Below, one piece after another: positions 15,482 through 23,622 of a DNA stretch of 64,000 nt; positions within the stretch are counted from its first letter, which is position 1, and each line of letters begins with the position of its first letter. Both the position numbers and the translations under genes were made by a program. Below the pieces are notes generated by a model. It made no database searches and was not told the origin of the DNA. It worked only from the letters and a program-made list of their open reading frames with translations. The stretch lies in assembly GCF_004343725.1 (NCBI RefSeq), contig NZ_PTQW01000012.1, positions 62,001-126,000 of the forward strand, read 5' to 3'. The DNA is from Treponema sp. J25 (GTDB taxonomy: Bacteria; Spirochaetota; Spirochaetia; Treponematales; Breznakiellaceae).

Positions 15482-16549
15482 TCAATATTCTACAGGAATT
15501 TCCTCTCCCCGCAAGACCCGTAGGCCCGCATCCCGCAGGGCTTCCAATTCCCCTTCACCGGGATACACCGTTACCGGAGCAATCCAGGAAACCCTCTGGG
15601 TAAGGGCCGCCATCAGGGCTTCGTCATGGGCAATACCACCGGTAAGCAAAATGGCGTCCACCTTTCCTTCCGCAGCGGCCGCCAGGGCTCCGATTTCTTT
15701 CGCCACCCGGTACACAAAGGCCCGCAACAGGAGTTCCGCCTCCGCATCTCCCTTAGAGGCTCGCCGTTCCAGTTCCCGCACATCGTTGGTGCCCGCCAGA
15801 TTGACAAAGCCCCCCTGACCAGTAAGCAGCTTCCGGATCTCATGCTCGGTGTATTTCCCTGAAAAACAGAGGGTCACCAGGTCTCCGGCGGGAATGGTCC
15901 CCGCCCGTTCAGGCGCAAAGGGCCCTTCGCCATCAAGCCCGTTGTTCACATCGACCACCCGTCCCCGTCGATGGAGCCCCACCGTCACACCCCCTCCCAT
16001 GTGGGCGATGATTAACACCAGGTCCTCGTAGCGTACCCCCTTTGACCGGGCATACCGGAGGGCCACCGCCCGCTGGTTTAAGGCATGAAAGATAGATCGT
16101 CGCTTTATCTCTTTTATGCCCGTAAGACGGGCTACCTCATCCAGTTCATCCACCACCACCGGATCACTGATATACGCGGGGATTCCCAGCTTTGTGGCCA
16201 GTTTATCCGCAATCAGGGCTCCCAGGTTTGACGCATGTCCCCCATAACAGGCAGTACGGAGATCCTGTTTCATTTTTTCATTAACCCGGTATATTCCATG
16301 GGGCAAAGGACGCACCAGACCGCCCCGGGCAACCACACAATCAAGGGCGTTAAGATCTATCACATGGTCTTCCAGGACCTTTAGAATGGCGCCTTCCCGA
16401 AAATCCAGTTGATCCGCCACGGTGTCAAACTGCTGCAGTTCAGAAACAGGATGGGCCACGGTGGCACTGAAAATGGTCTCCTCGTTGCGATACACCCCTA
16501 CCTTTGTGCTGGTAGAGCCGGGATTAATAACCAGAATCGTATACGTCAT
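15482..16549 (-). CDS. buk: butyrate (branched-chain fatty acid) kinase
   Basis: An acetokinase-family enzyme (ASKHA fold) of 355 residues that transfers phosphate from acyl-phosphate to ADP. It begins with the phosphate-binding INPGSTSTKVGVY and contains AHMGGGVTVGLHRRGR, NNGLDGEGPFAPERAGTIP and LLTGGIAHDE, all typical of butyrate kinase. First gene of the buk-ptb-kor group. Some spirochaetes are known to ferment leucine, isoleucine and valine to isovalerate, 2-methylbutyrate and isobutyrate, which this gene set would explain. Confidence 0.93.
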   Translation of the reverse strand: MTYTILVINPGSTSTKVGVYRNEETIFSATVAHPVSELQQFDTVADQLDFREGAILKVLEDHVIDLNALDCVVARGGLVRPLPHGIYRVNEKMKQDLRTACYGGHASNLGALIADKLATKLGIPAYISDPVVVDELDEVARLTGIKEIKRRSIFHALNQRAVALRYARSKGVRYEDLVLIIAHMGGGVTVGLHRRGRVVDVNNGLDGEGPFAPERAGTIPAGDLVTLCFSGKYTEHEIRKLLTGQGGFVNLAGTNDVRELERRASKGDAEAELLLRAFVYRVAKEIGALAAAAEGKVDAILLTGGIAHDEALMAALTQRVSWIAPVTVYPGEGELEALRDAGLRVLRGEEIPVEY

Positions 16550-16753
16550 CAGGGTTCAGTATACTCCCTCTTCTTTTAAAAAAGCAAGGAAAAATAGCCT
16601 TTAATATATATAAAGATATTTAAATAAAACTAAAAACAGAAAAGGGGACCTAAAGGCGCAGAACCGCCGGTATACCCCTTTTCATCAATTTTTTTTGCCC
16701 TCTTCCGCCCCCATGACAGGGGCATAAAAAAGGAGTATGATAACCGTATCCCT

Positions 16754-17887
16754 ATGATACCTACAGCGTCTTATCACCAAGGAAGTTCCTCACTAATGGA
16801 AAAGATCCGGGGGGCCCATATCCCTCCGTTCCACCTGGGGATTTGGTTTTTAGGGCAGAATTCTTTCATTTTCAAAGACAGCCAGTCCTTTACGGTGGCC
16901 ATCGATCCTTACCTCAGCGATTACTGTGCAACCAGGGGGATAGTTCCGGGGCCTACCGAAAAAAGCCGGAAATTTCCTCCGCCGGTTTTGCCGGAAGAAT
17001 TAGCGGTGGATCTCATTCTCCTTACCCATTCCCACTGTGATCACGCAGATCCCGAGACATTGAAAGGGGTGGCCCAGTCCTTTTCTCATGCCTTTGAAGC
17101 ATCGCAAAAACAAGGGGAGTCACCGGCGAAGAATCCGGTAGCCCCTCTCCCCCAAAGCAAAGAGAAAAAACCACTCCACCAGGGGGGATGGCTCCGTATA
17201 GCGGGACCCCGGCTAGCCCTGGAAGTGGCCCGAAAAGCGGGGATCCCCTTAGAACAGCTCCGTCTTATTCAGGTGGGAGAAGAGGTTTTCTTTTCTAAGA
17301 AACCGGGCATCCTAGCAGCGGCAGAACGACTCCGTTCCGGCAATGCCGATAAGGGCGTGCTCGTACGGGGGACCTTTGCCATTCCCACCGACACGACCGA
17401 CCTTAACCACATGGGTTTTCTGATTCGTTTTGCGGGGGGCATTACCCTCTGGAACACGGGAGATACGGCGTGGTCAGAGCACCTTCTGGAACTGGGCGGG
17501 AAGGATGTGCGAGAAACGGTGCAGCGATGGCAAAAAGAAGATTCTGCGGCGGGCTCTCAAGAGGCTATGCAAGAAGGGAAAGGGGAACAGCATGCGGCCC
17601 TTTCATCAGCAGAAGCTTCTCATCAGCGCCCGGATCTCATGCTGGTGTGCATCAACGCCGGTTATGGCAATCTTTCCCATTGGGAAGCGGCCTGTCTTGC
17701 AGGGGCGGCGGAGCCCCGTCTGGTGATCCCAACCCACTATGACCTTTTTCCCCATAACTCCCTGGATCCCCGGCCCTTTAAGACCTCCCTCGAAAAAAGG
17801 GCGCCCCATTCCTTGTGCGAGATTCTAGAAGTGGGGCGGGGGTACCTTTACTCAAAAGAGAGGGGACTCGAAGGGTTAGAGGACTGA
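16754..17887 (+). CDS. MBL-fold hydrolase, UlaG (ascorbate-6-phosphate lactonase)-like
   Basis: A metallo-beta-lactamase-fold enzyme of 377 residues. The metal motif THSHCDHADP gives H92, H94, D96 and H97. Further ligands are in LNHMGFLIRF/NTGDTAW and IPTHYDLFPHNS near the end. The pattern WFLGQNSF and DPYLSDYC fits the UlaG-like group. A low-complexity insertion sits at about 110-140 and another at about 255-290. An alternative start at 16796 (MEKIRGAH) has a fair ribosome binding site (GGAAG) and may be the true one. No ascorbate or other sugar genes are nearby, so the substrate is open. Its end overlaps the convergent DUF2156 gene by 40 bases. Confidence 0.8.
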   Translation: MIPTASYHQGSSSLMEKIRGAHIPPFHLGIWFLGQNSFIFKDSQSFTVAIDPYLSDYCATRGIVPGPTEKSRKFPPPVLPEELAVDLILLTHSHCDHADPETLKGVAQSFSHAFEASQKQGESPAKNPVAPLPQSKEKKPLHQGGWLRIAGPRLALEVARKAGIPLEQLRLIQVGEEVFFSKKPGILAAAERLRSGNADKGVLVRGTFAIPTDTTDLNHMGFLIRFAGGITLWNTGDTAWSEHLLELGGKDVRETVQRWQKEDSAAGSQEAMQEGKGEQHAALSSAEASHQRPDLMLVCINAGYGNLSHWEAACLAGAAEPRLVIPTHYDLFPHNSLDPRPFKTSLEKRAPHSLCEILEVGRGYLYSKERGLEGLED

Positions 17888-18765
17888 GCCGGCACTCCAA
17901 GATATCCCCGGTATTTTCGGACAAAGCCACAAGGACGATAGGTCATCTTTGCCTGCCGTAACCCTTCGTCTCCCAGATCCTGTTCCCGATTAATATGGAG
18001 AATATGTTTAGGAAGGGACTGGGCAAAGGCCTGATTAATAAATTGATAAATTCCTTTGTACTTTTCCAGTCCCTTTTCGAAATGAATAGCAAACATCTTT
18101 CCCTTGGCAATTGGTTCTCCCAGACACCAGCCTGCGGGTTCATTATCCACATAATACATGGCGCCCCGGAGCCCAATATCTTCGAATAATTCCAGGGCTT
18201 CCCGGGCAGCCAGGTAATCCCCTTCTACACCTTTTTCTTTTTTCCACTCCTCGAGGACATAGAGGGCATCGGGAATAAGGTCTCTGGTAAGGGGACGTTT
18301 CTCATAGGAGTAGGAATTGATAAACGCATTCACGAGGTTTCGCTTTTTATGGTATTTCTTACCGCTGAGTTCTGCCAGGTCAGTTCTCAGGTACAGATAA
18401 TCAAAGTTATCCCGGTCTTCAATTATAGTGATGCCCCATTCTTTCAGATTTATACAATGATGACACATGAGAGAATCGGAGATGTTTTTCCAATAATCAT
18501 GATGGGCAAAGAGGTCTTCCAGGACACTTCGCTCCGGCACATTGCAGGGGGTCATAAAAAAACGTTTTCCTTCCAATTCCCCCGAAATAATAACGGTGGT
18601 GTTAGGCACATGGGATACCTGGTAATGATAACGATGCCTAAAAAGATACAAATTTGAAAAGGTGAACTCGGAAACCCCATCTACGGTAAGATTAAGGCGG
18701 GGCAAAAGGTCATCTTTGAACTCTAATGATATAGGAGCAAATTGAGGGTATACAGGGATTTTCAT
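17848..18765 (-). CDS. DUF2156 (GNAT-fold, lysyltransferase-like) protein
   Basis: This 305-residue protein resembles the DUF2156 family: an N-terminal segment with TFSNLYLFRHRYHYQVS, the middle KKYHKKRNLVNAF signature and the late AINREQDLG-type block (here HINREQDLGDEGLRQAK). The fold is two GNAT domains, as in the catalytic part of MprF-type lysyltransferases, but no membrane domain is present. It may transfer an amino acid or acyl group; the substrate is unknown. The start ATG at 18765 is the first of the frame. Overlaps the convergent MBL gene at its end. Confidence 0.8.
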   Translation of the reverse strand: MKIPVYPQFAPISLEFKDDLLPRLNLTVDGVSEFTFSNLYLFRHRYHYQVSHVPNTTVIISGELEGKRFFMTPCNVPERSVLEDLFAHHDYWKNISDSLMCHHCINLKEWGITIIEDRDNFDYLYLRTDLAELSGKKYHKKRNLVNAFINSYSYEKRPLTRDLIPDALYVLEEWKKEKGVEGDYLAAREALELFEDIGLRGAMYYVDNEPAGWCLGEPIAKGKMFAIHFEKGLEKYKGIYQFINQAFAQSLPKHILHINREQDLGDEGLRQAKMTYRPCGFVRKYRGYLGVPAQSSNPSSPLSFE

Positions 18766-18937
18766 AATGAAAAATATACTCAGCTTTTGTTATAGAAAGC
18801 AACGGTTATTCCCTTCCACGTTGCCTTGCACACACAATACCCCGGAGCCCTGGTCCCTGGAGCCCCCAAAAACGCATGGGCTGTTCCGGGGGCACGATTT
18901 TTTCAAAAACGCTACACGCTCGATTGATACGATTCTT

Positions 18938-19219
18938 TTACCACCACTTAAAGGCAGAACCACAGCGGGTAAGGTACCACACGAAAATAATACCAATAAC
19001 CACCGCGTAGGTCATAAACCAGGGCATCATGGCTCCCCGTTCCTTTTTAAGCAGGGCCCACTGAAAAAGGCTAAAGCTAATGCAAACCACAAAGCCAATC
19101 AGGGCGAGAATACCGTAGGTGACATTGGGAAGGGCAAGGGCATCGATCCCAAACACAAAGGTAAAGGCAAAGAGAATCACGAGGGCTATAAAAAACAACA
19201 TACTCGTTCTGTTATCCAT
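18938..19219 (-). CDS. small membrane protein of unknown function
   Basis: A 93-residue protein with three predicted membrane helices (about 7-24, 32-54 and 65-83). The short loop between helices 2 and 3 is charged (LLKKERG) and the C-terminus is CGSAFKWW. It matches no family I recognise. It stands alone between the DUF2156 gene and slyD, both of which are divergent or separated by over 100 bases. The gap 18766-18937 holds no gene that I can support. Confidence 0.6.
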   Translation of the reverse strand: MDNRTSMLFFIALVILFAFTFVFGIDALALPNVTYGILALIGFVVCISFSLFQWALLKKERGAMMPWFMTYAVVIGIIFVWYLTRCGSAFKWW

Positions 19220-19346
19220 GGCATACTCCTTGTTTTACAAAGCAATACTGGAATGTAACTATCCTGTAGTATAACCGAGGGAACTGTAATTTGTCCATCA
19301 CATTTTTTACCCTTTACCCAACGCTCTTTTTATGGTACAAGTACGT

Positions 19347-19883
19347 ATGAATATAGCTAAAGATTGCGTAGTCAGCTTTGACTACACCTTAACCGATGCC
19401 GAAGGCCAGGTACTGGATACCTCCCAGGGATCGGCACCCCTTTCGTATCTGCATGGCAGTAATAACATCATCCCCGGCCTTGAAAAAGCCCTGGAAGGGA
19501 AAAAGGAAGGGGATTCCTTTACCGTTACCGTGCCTGCCGCAGAAGCCTATGGAGAACGGGATGAGAGTCTCGTTATCAACGTGCCCCTCGATCGTTTTCA
19601 GGGAGTAGACGTGGTGGAAGCGGGGATGCAGTTCCAGGCGGATACAGCAGAGGGTCCGCGCATCGTCACGGTAACCCGGGTTGCCAATGGTATGGCCACC
19701 ATAGACGCCAATCACCCCCTGGCAGGGGTGGACCTTACCTTTGCGGTAACCATCCGTTCTGTCCGGCCTGCCACCGAAGAAGAGCTTGCCCATGGACATC
19801 CCCACGAAGATTTTGATGATGCCTGTGGTGATGATTGTGGCGAAGATTGCGGACCCGGATGCGGCTGCGGAGGTTGTCACTAA
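19347..19883 (+). CDS. slyD: FKBP-type peptidyl-prolyl isomerase SlyD
   Basis: A cytoplasmic proline isomerase and chaperone that also handles nickel. The FKBP core (residues about 1-75 and 125-150) has DYTLTDAEGQVLDTS and LHGSNNIIPGLEKALEG. The chaperone insert-in-flap lies between (PAAEAYGERDESLV to AGMQF). The C-terminal tail is rich in Asp, Cys and His, ending CGEDCGPGCGCGGCH, a metal-binding tail as in E. coli SlyD. I use the ATG at 19347 because MNIAKDCVVSFDYTL matches family N-termini; an ATG five codons earlier is possible. Length is 178. Confidence 0.93.
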   Translation: MNIAKDCVVSFDYTLTDAEGQVLDTSQGSAPLSYLHGSNNIIPGLEKALEGKKEGDSFTVTVPAAEAYGERDESLVINVPLDRFQGVDVVEAGMQFQADTAEGPRIVTVTRVANGMATIDANHPLAGVDLTFAVTIRSVRPATEEELAHGHPHEDFDDACGDDCGEDCGPGCGCGGCH

Positions 19884-19892
19884 TCCTTTAGT

Positions 19893-20282
19893 ATGAAACA
19901 ATCACGGACCCGTTTTTTACTGCGCCCCCTGGATGGGCTCGTTGTGTTGTTGTCTGTGATTGGGGTTGGGTTTGCTTTTTGGGCGGTCTACGAGGGTGCC
20001 CAGGACAACCTGCAGGTGGTGATAGAGGCCAGCGGTTCCCGGTGGGTATATCCGCTTTCGAGCATCCAACATCTCGCTATCCCGGGGCCATTGGGGACTA
20101 CGTTTGTAGAAATTCACCAGGGAGAAGCGTATATCAGCGATTCACCCTGTCCGGATAAACTCTGCGTGGCCATGGGTAAACTAAAAAAAGCAGGTGATTG
20201 GGCGGCCTGCCTTCCCAATCGGATCTTTGTTCGCATAGCGGGAAATGTTCGGCAGGATGGAGTTGATGCTTCAAGCTGGTAA
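19893..20282 (+). CDS. NusG domain II protein, membrane-anchored
   Basis: A 129-residue protein with one N-terminal membrane helix (about 12-32) followed by a NusG domain II-like module (residues 38-120) with SPCPDKLCVAMGKLKKAG and LPNRIFVRI, the family signature. This family often precedes the Gx transporter gene, and here its end overlaps the start of that gene by 38 bases. It is probably extracytoplasmic. The role is unknown, though the association with quinone or flavin-linked membrane systems is common. Confidence 0.82.
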   Translation: MKQSRTRFLLRPLDGLVVLLSVIGVGFAFWAVYEGAQDNLQVVIEASGSRWVYPLSSIQHLAIPGPLGTTFVEIHQGEAYISDSPCPDKLCVAMGKLKKAGDWAACLPNRIFVRIAGNVRQDGVDASSW

Positions 20283-20826
20283 AGAAAAAAGGGTGTCCCC
20301 GGAGCTAGCTCTTCTTGCGGGATTAAGTTATTTTCTTTCAACAATTGAATATATGATTCCCAAACCGTTGCCTTTCATTCGGCTCGGGATTGCTAATCTG
20401 GCGCTTATGCTGGGCATCGATATACTATCGTTCCCCCATTTTTTGCTCCTGGTGTTTCTCAAAGTACTCGGTCAGGCAGTCATAAGTGGAAGTCTTTTTT
20501 CGTATGTATTCCTTTTTTCAGTTGGGGGAACCCTTTCTTCTGCCCTCTGCATGTATGGTCTCCGGAAATTGATTCCCCCTTCCTTGATGGGTTTTACCGG
20601 CATCAGCACCGTAGGGGCCCTCGTATCGAATGGGGTTCAACTCTTCATGGCCCGTTTCATTATTTTTGGGGAAAGCGCTTTGTATCTTGCCCCGCCGGTC
20701 CTTCTGTTCGGTCTTGTCACCGGTTTTGCTCTCGGCACGTTCTGCGAATTCTTCATATCCCATTCCCGGTGGTACCATGCGGTTTTTATCAAAAGAGACA
20801 CCCATGAAAGCAACTCCACCTTTTAG
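20245..20826 (+). CDS. Gx transporter family membrane protein (HepS component I-like)
   Basis: A 193-residue protein with about five membrane helices, of the family once named heptaprenyl diphosphate synthase component I. PKPLPFIRLGIANLALML is the family signature, and the second half contains VGALVSNGVQLFMARFIIFG. It resembles the substrate-binding S components of ECF transporters. Several start codons are close together (20245, 20257, 20266). It overlaps the NusG-II gene before it and the membrane-protein gene after it, so the three form an operon. The substrate is unknown. Confidence 0.8.
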   Translation: MFGRMELMLQAGKEKRVSPELALLAGLSYFLSTIEYMIPKPLPFIRLGIANLALMLGIDILSFPHFLLLVFLKVLGQAVISGSLFSYVFLFSVGGTLSSALCMYGLRKLIPPSLMGFTGISTVGALVSNGVQLFMARFIIFGESALYLAPPVLLFGLVTGFALGTFCEFFISHSRWYHAVFIKRDTHESNSTF

Positions 20827-21454
20827 CAACCGACAGCTTTTTTGGGCAGGGCTTATAGCTTTGCCGGCGGTATTTTTGGTCCACACCCTGGAAGCCCGTC
20901 TCTATTTATGGATCCTTTTCCTGGGATATAGCTGGCTATTGGGTAAGCGGAACAAGTTTTTTATCACCTTTCTGGTGATGGCAGGCATCGTGGGGGCCAA
21001 TCTGCTCATTCCAACGGGGAAAGTGCTTATAGAGATAGGGGCCTTTCCTCTTACCCAGGGAGCTCTGGAGCGGGGACTGGAACGGGCCCTTCTATTAGAA
21101 ACCCTCGTATTTCTATCCAAGGCAAGCATCCAGCGGGATCTGGCATTCCCGGGCAAATTCGGGGCCCTGATAGGCCAATCAATCTATTATTTTGAAGAAT
21201 TCCTGGAAAGGGGGAAAAACCTATCCTGGCGCACGCCCATAAAAAGTTTGGACCAGCTTTTGCTTGACCTTTCAGAGGGAGACCAACAAGAGCCCCTCCC
21301 CCAGGAGACGCCGTCTCCCGCCGCTACCCCCCCTGCCAGGGGAGCCCCTGCACCATTCACTTCCCACCTCGTGCTGAGTATGTCGATTGTACTCGCCTAT
21401 CTTCCTCTTGCACTTGAAATGCTGGCCTTCCTTTTTGGTAAGAAAGGGAAATAA
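20804..21454 (+). CDS. membrane protein of unknown function in the NusG-II/Gx operon
   Basis: I place the start at the ATG at 20804 (MKATPPFSNRQLFWAG), giving 216 residues. The longer frame to 20630 overlaps the Gx gene and lacks sense. Helices lie at about 12-30, 32-45, 52-72 and 192-210. A conserved-looking amphipathic middle reads ALERGLERALLLETLVFLSKAS, and a proline/alanine-rich linker precedes the last helix. It overlaps the Gx gene by 23 bases. Position suggests a partner subunit of the Gx membrane system (perhaps T-component-like), but no family motif confirms it. Confidence 0.6.
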   Translation: MKATPPFSNRQLFWAGLIALPAVFLVHTLEARLYLWILFLGYSWLLGKRNKFFITFLVMAGIVGANLLIPTGKVLIEIGAFPLTQGALERGLERALLLETLVFLSKASIQRDLAFPGKFGALIGQSIYYFEEFLERGKNLSWRTPIKSLDQLLLDLSEGDQQEPLPQETPSPAATPPARGAPAPFTSHLVLSMSIVLAYLPLALEMLAFLFGKKGK

Positions 21455-21622
21455 CGAACAAAGAGGAAGCCCCTCTTCCGGGCCTTTCTCAAAAACCAGC
21501 TTCTTAAACCTAACCAACGGGGCGCCGTTTTCTCGTAGCCTCCTACTATGGTAGCCCTCTATGAAAGAATCTCCCGGGTCGGGCCCTTCAGCACACTCAA
21601 ACAACTCAACGAGGGGGACACC

Positions 21623-22324
21623 CTAGCCCCGTCGTTTTATCCGTTCCAGTCCGTCTAGCGCATCCTTAAAGGTAGGATTTAACTTTACCGCCCGTTCGTA
21701 GGCCTTTTGGGCATTCGGAAAGTCGTTTAAGGCTTCCAGCACAAAGCCCAGCCGGAACCACCAGATAGGCATGTTCGGCTCTAAACGAACCGCCATAGAG
21801 TAGGCCATATCCGCATGGTTCCACTTTTTCTGGAGCCGATACACCTCGCCCATGAAAAAATAGGCCACCGAAACCCGCTCTCCCTGGGGCGCCCCATTGA
21901 TGTATCGTTGCATGAACTGGAGGCACTTATCGTAATTGCGCAGAAAGAAATGGGCCTCTCCCATGGTCTCAATCACCCGATAATCGTTGGGATTTACCCG
22001 CAGTCCCTGGGCCCCCCATTCCAGTACTTCGCTATATTTTTTTTGACGCAACAGCGCCCAGGTAAGCACCGTATAGGAATCCATGTTGGTGGCGTTCTGG
22101 GCTATTTCCTGCTTACAGATTTGCACCGCCTCTTCGTACCGTTGATTGGCCTCATCTATTCGGCCCTGTACTTCTAAATCCCGGCCCATACGGTAGCTTC
22201 GCAGGGCATCGGGTTTTTGCTGCGACGCCGGCGTCGTGGAGTCCGTTTCCTGGGCAAAGCTGCCAGCCGTCACTGCCATGAAAAATAAGAAAAGCCATAA
22301 ACTTTTAAAAAAAGTGTGTTTCAT
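21623..22324 (-). CDS. exported tetratricopeptide-repeat protein
   Basis: A 233-residue secreted or periplasmic protein. The start at 22324 gives a signal peptide (MKHTFFKSLWLFLFFMAVTAG, cut near FAQE). From residue about 45 on there are four to five TPR units, for example SYRMGRDLEVQGRIDEANQR, then VLEWGAQGLRVNPNDYRVIE and AYERAVKLNPTFKDALDGLE. TPRs are protein-binding scaffolds, so it is probably an envelope assembly or adaptor protein. Its 3' neighbour is the membrane-protein gene on the other strand. Confidence 0.8.
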   Translation of the reverse strand: MKHTFFKSLWLFLFFMAVTAGSFAQETDSTTPASQQKPDALRSYRMGRDLEVQGRIDEANQRYEEAVQICKQEIAQNATNMDSYTVLTWALLRQKKYSEVLEWGAQGLRVNPNDYRVIETMGEAHFFLRNYDKCLQFMQRYINGAPQGERVSVAYFFMGEVYRLQKKWNHADMAYSMAVRLEPNMPIWWFRLGFVLEALNDFPNAQKAYERAVKLNPTFKDALDGLERIKRRG

Positions 22325-22722
22325 GCTTGTATAATGAACCGAAAACACCTTTTTGGCAATCGGGAAAGAAGGTCACGCTGTTTAGAAAAAGATAAAAAAG
22401 CGGGCCCCAAAATGTTGTGCCGGCAGAGCCACAGGGCCCTTTAGGAAGAGCCATTAGAGAAAAGGCCCTTTCCCTCGCCGCCTAGGTTTACCCTTATCTC
22501 AGCGAGCTTTTCTCTCAAAGGGCCCCGCCTTCCCTTACTCGATGAATCAACCCTTAAAAAGAAGAGCCCCACACCCTTCCTCAGAAGGTGGCGGGGCTCT
22601 AAAAACTTTATGAGATAGAAACCCTTTTTTAAAGTTTATTAAAAAATGCTCTCTTTATTAAATCTTTTACGCCGATGGAGACATCTTCACAGACACCCAA
22701 AAACCTTTCCCTAAAGGGGTAT
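22325..22722. other. intergenic region, no gene seen apart from a terminator
   Basis: About 400 bases between the TPR gene and the outer-membrane barrel gene. It is rich in short GGCCC/GGGCC words but has no frame with coding character. The only clear element is the hairpin at 22555-22600. The promoter of the TPR gene should lie at the left end, but no clear hexamers are visible. Confidence 0.4.
22555..22600 (-). terminator. rho-independent terminator after the outer-membrane barrel gene
   Basis: A strong hairpin with arms AGAGCCCC (22563-22570) and GGGGCTCT (22593-22600), with further pairing inside. On the minus strand it is followed by TTCTTTTTAAG. It lies about 120 bases beyond the stop of the barrel gene. 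Confidence 0.75.
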
Positions 22723-23340
22723 TTATAACGTATACCCAAAAGCTAAATTCACCTTCAGGGTAGAGCCGCTGGCTGTAATACTACTGGGGACATTTTCGTC
22801 CTTCGCGGTAAGGTTAATTCCGTAAAGAACACTGGGCCGAATATAAATATTCTTTGCGAGCCCTATATCCACCCCAGCGCCCACAAGGAGATACCAATCC
22901 CGCAGGTATTTTAAAGAATCTTCTGGGAAAGTAACACTCTCTTCTTTCCGAGAAAGGGCATACAAATATTCGATCCCCACGAGAGGAAAAGCCTGGATAT
23001 TTTCCATCACTTTAAAGGGATACTTTCCGAGGGCCTGGATATCCAACCAATTCGCTTGCACTTCCCCTTCCGATTCAAGAGTAATTCCCCCCGATGTAGC
23101 AGTAGCTTTTGATTTTGCGACCGTAAAAGCATATCTCACACTCAACTGGACATAGGTAGCATCAAAAAAGACTCCTACCGAGGCGGTATTATCTGTCCTC
23201 TCCCATTTTAATGAGGAACTTTCATATTTGAGCCACACCGGCGAAAATCCCCCCGCAAGACCGAAACTCATTTTAACTTCTTGAGCAAACAGCAGTCCCC
23301 CAAGCACAAAACTTACGAATAACATCACGCTTCTCTTCAT
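22723..23340 (-). CDS. outer-membrane beta-barrel protein
   Basis: A 205-residue exported protein. The start at 23340 gives MKRSVMLFVSFVLGGLLFAQE, a clean signal peptide, preceded by GAGAGGTG. The remainder alternates polar and hydrophobic residues in eight or so strands (for example SVGVFFDATYVQLSVRYAF, and LVGAGVDIGLAKNIYIRPSV) and ends in the aromatic strand NLAFGYTL, as expected for an OmpA-like eight-stranded barrel. Similar barrels are common in Treponema envelopes. Role is unknown. Confidence 0.75.
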   Translation of the reverse strand: MKRSVMLFVSFVLGGLLFAQEVKMSFGLAGGFSPVWLKYESSSLKWERTDNTASVGVFFDATYVQLSVRYAFTVAKSKATATSGGITLESEGEVQANWLDIQALGKYPFKVMENIQAFPLVGIEYLYALSRKEESVTFPEDSLKYLRDWYLLVGAGVDIGLAKNIYIRPSVLYGINLTAKDENVPSSITASGSTLKVNLAFGYTL

Positions 23341-23549
23341 ACAAACACCTCTCACGCTTTATTTTCCATCCTCACAGGACATTTACACATATTTAAATAC
23401 ACAACACAATTTTGCTAAATTTTTACAATACAAGACTATAGATACTAGAGATTATAGATACATTGGAGATTTTCTATCACGGCTCGACATTTTGGTACGG
23501 TGGAGAGAGTCCCTCACCGGTGGATGCAACGTTTACTGACTGAAAGGGG

Positions 23550-23603
23550 GGCGGCACTACTTGCATCACCGGGTACCCGAGGTCCCTGTGATAGGGTGCC
23601 GCC
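23550..23603. other. long stem-loop downstream of the 5'-nucleotidase gene
   Basis: Arms GGCGGCAC (23550-23557) and GTGCCGCC (23596-23603) enclose a 38-base loop that has its own CGGGTACCCG palindrome. It lies just after the nucleotidase stop, but no T-run follows on the minus strand, so it could be a weak terminator or an RNA-stabilising hairpin. Confidence 0.4.
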
Positions 23604-23622
23604 TCTTCTGGGAATTTTTTAG

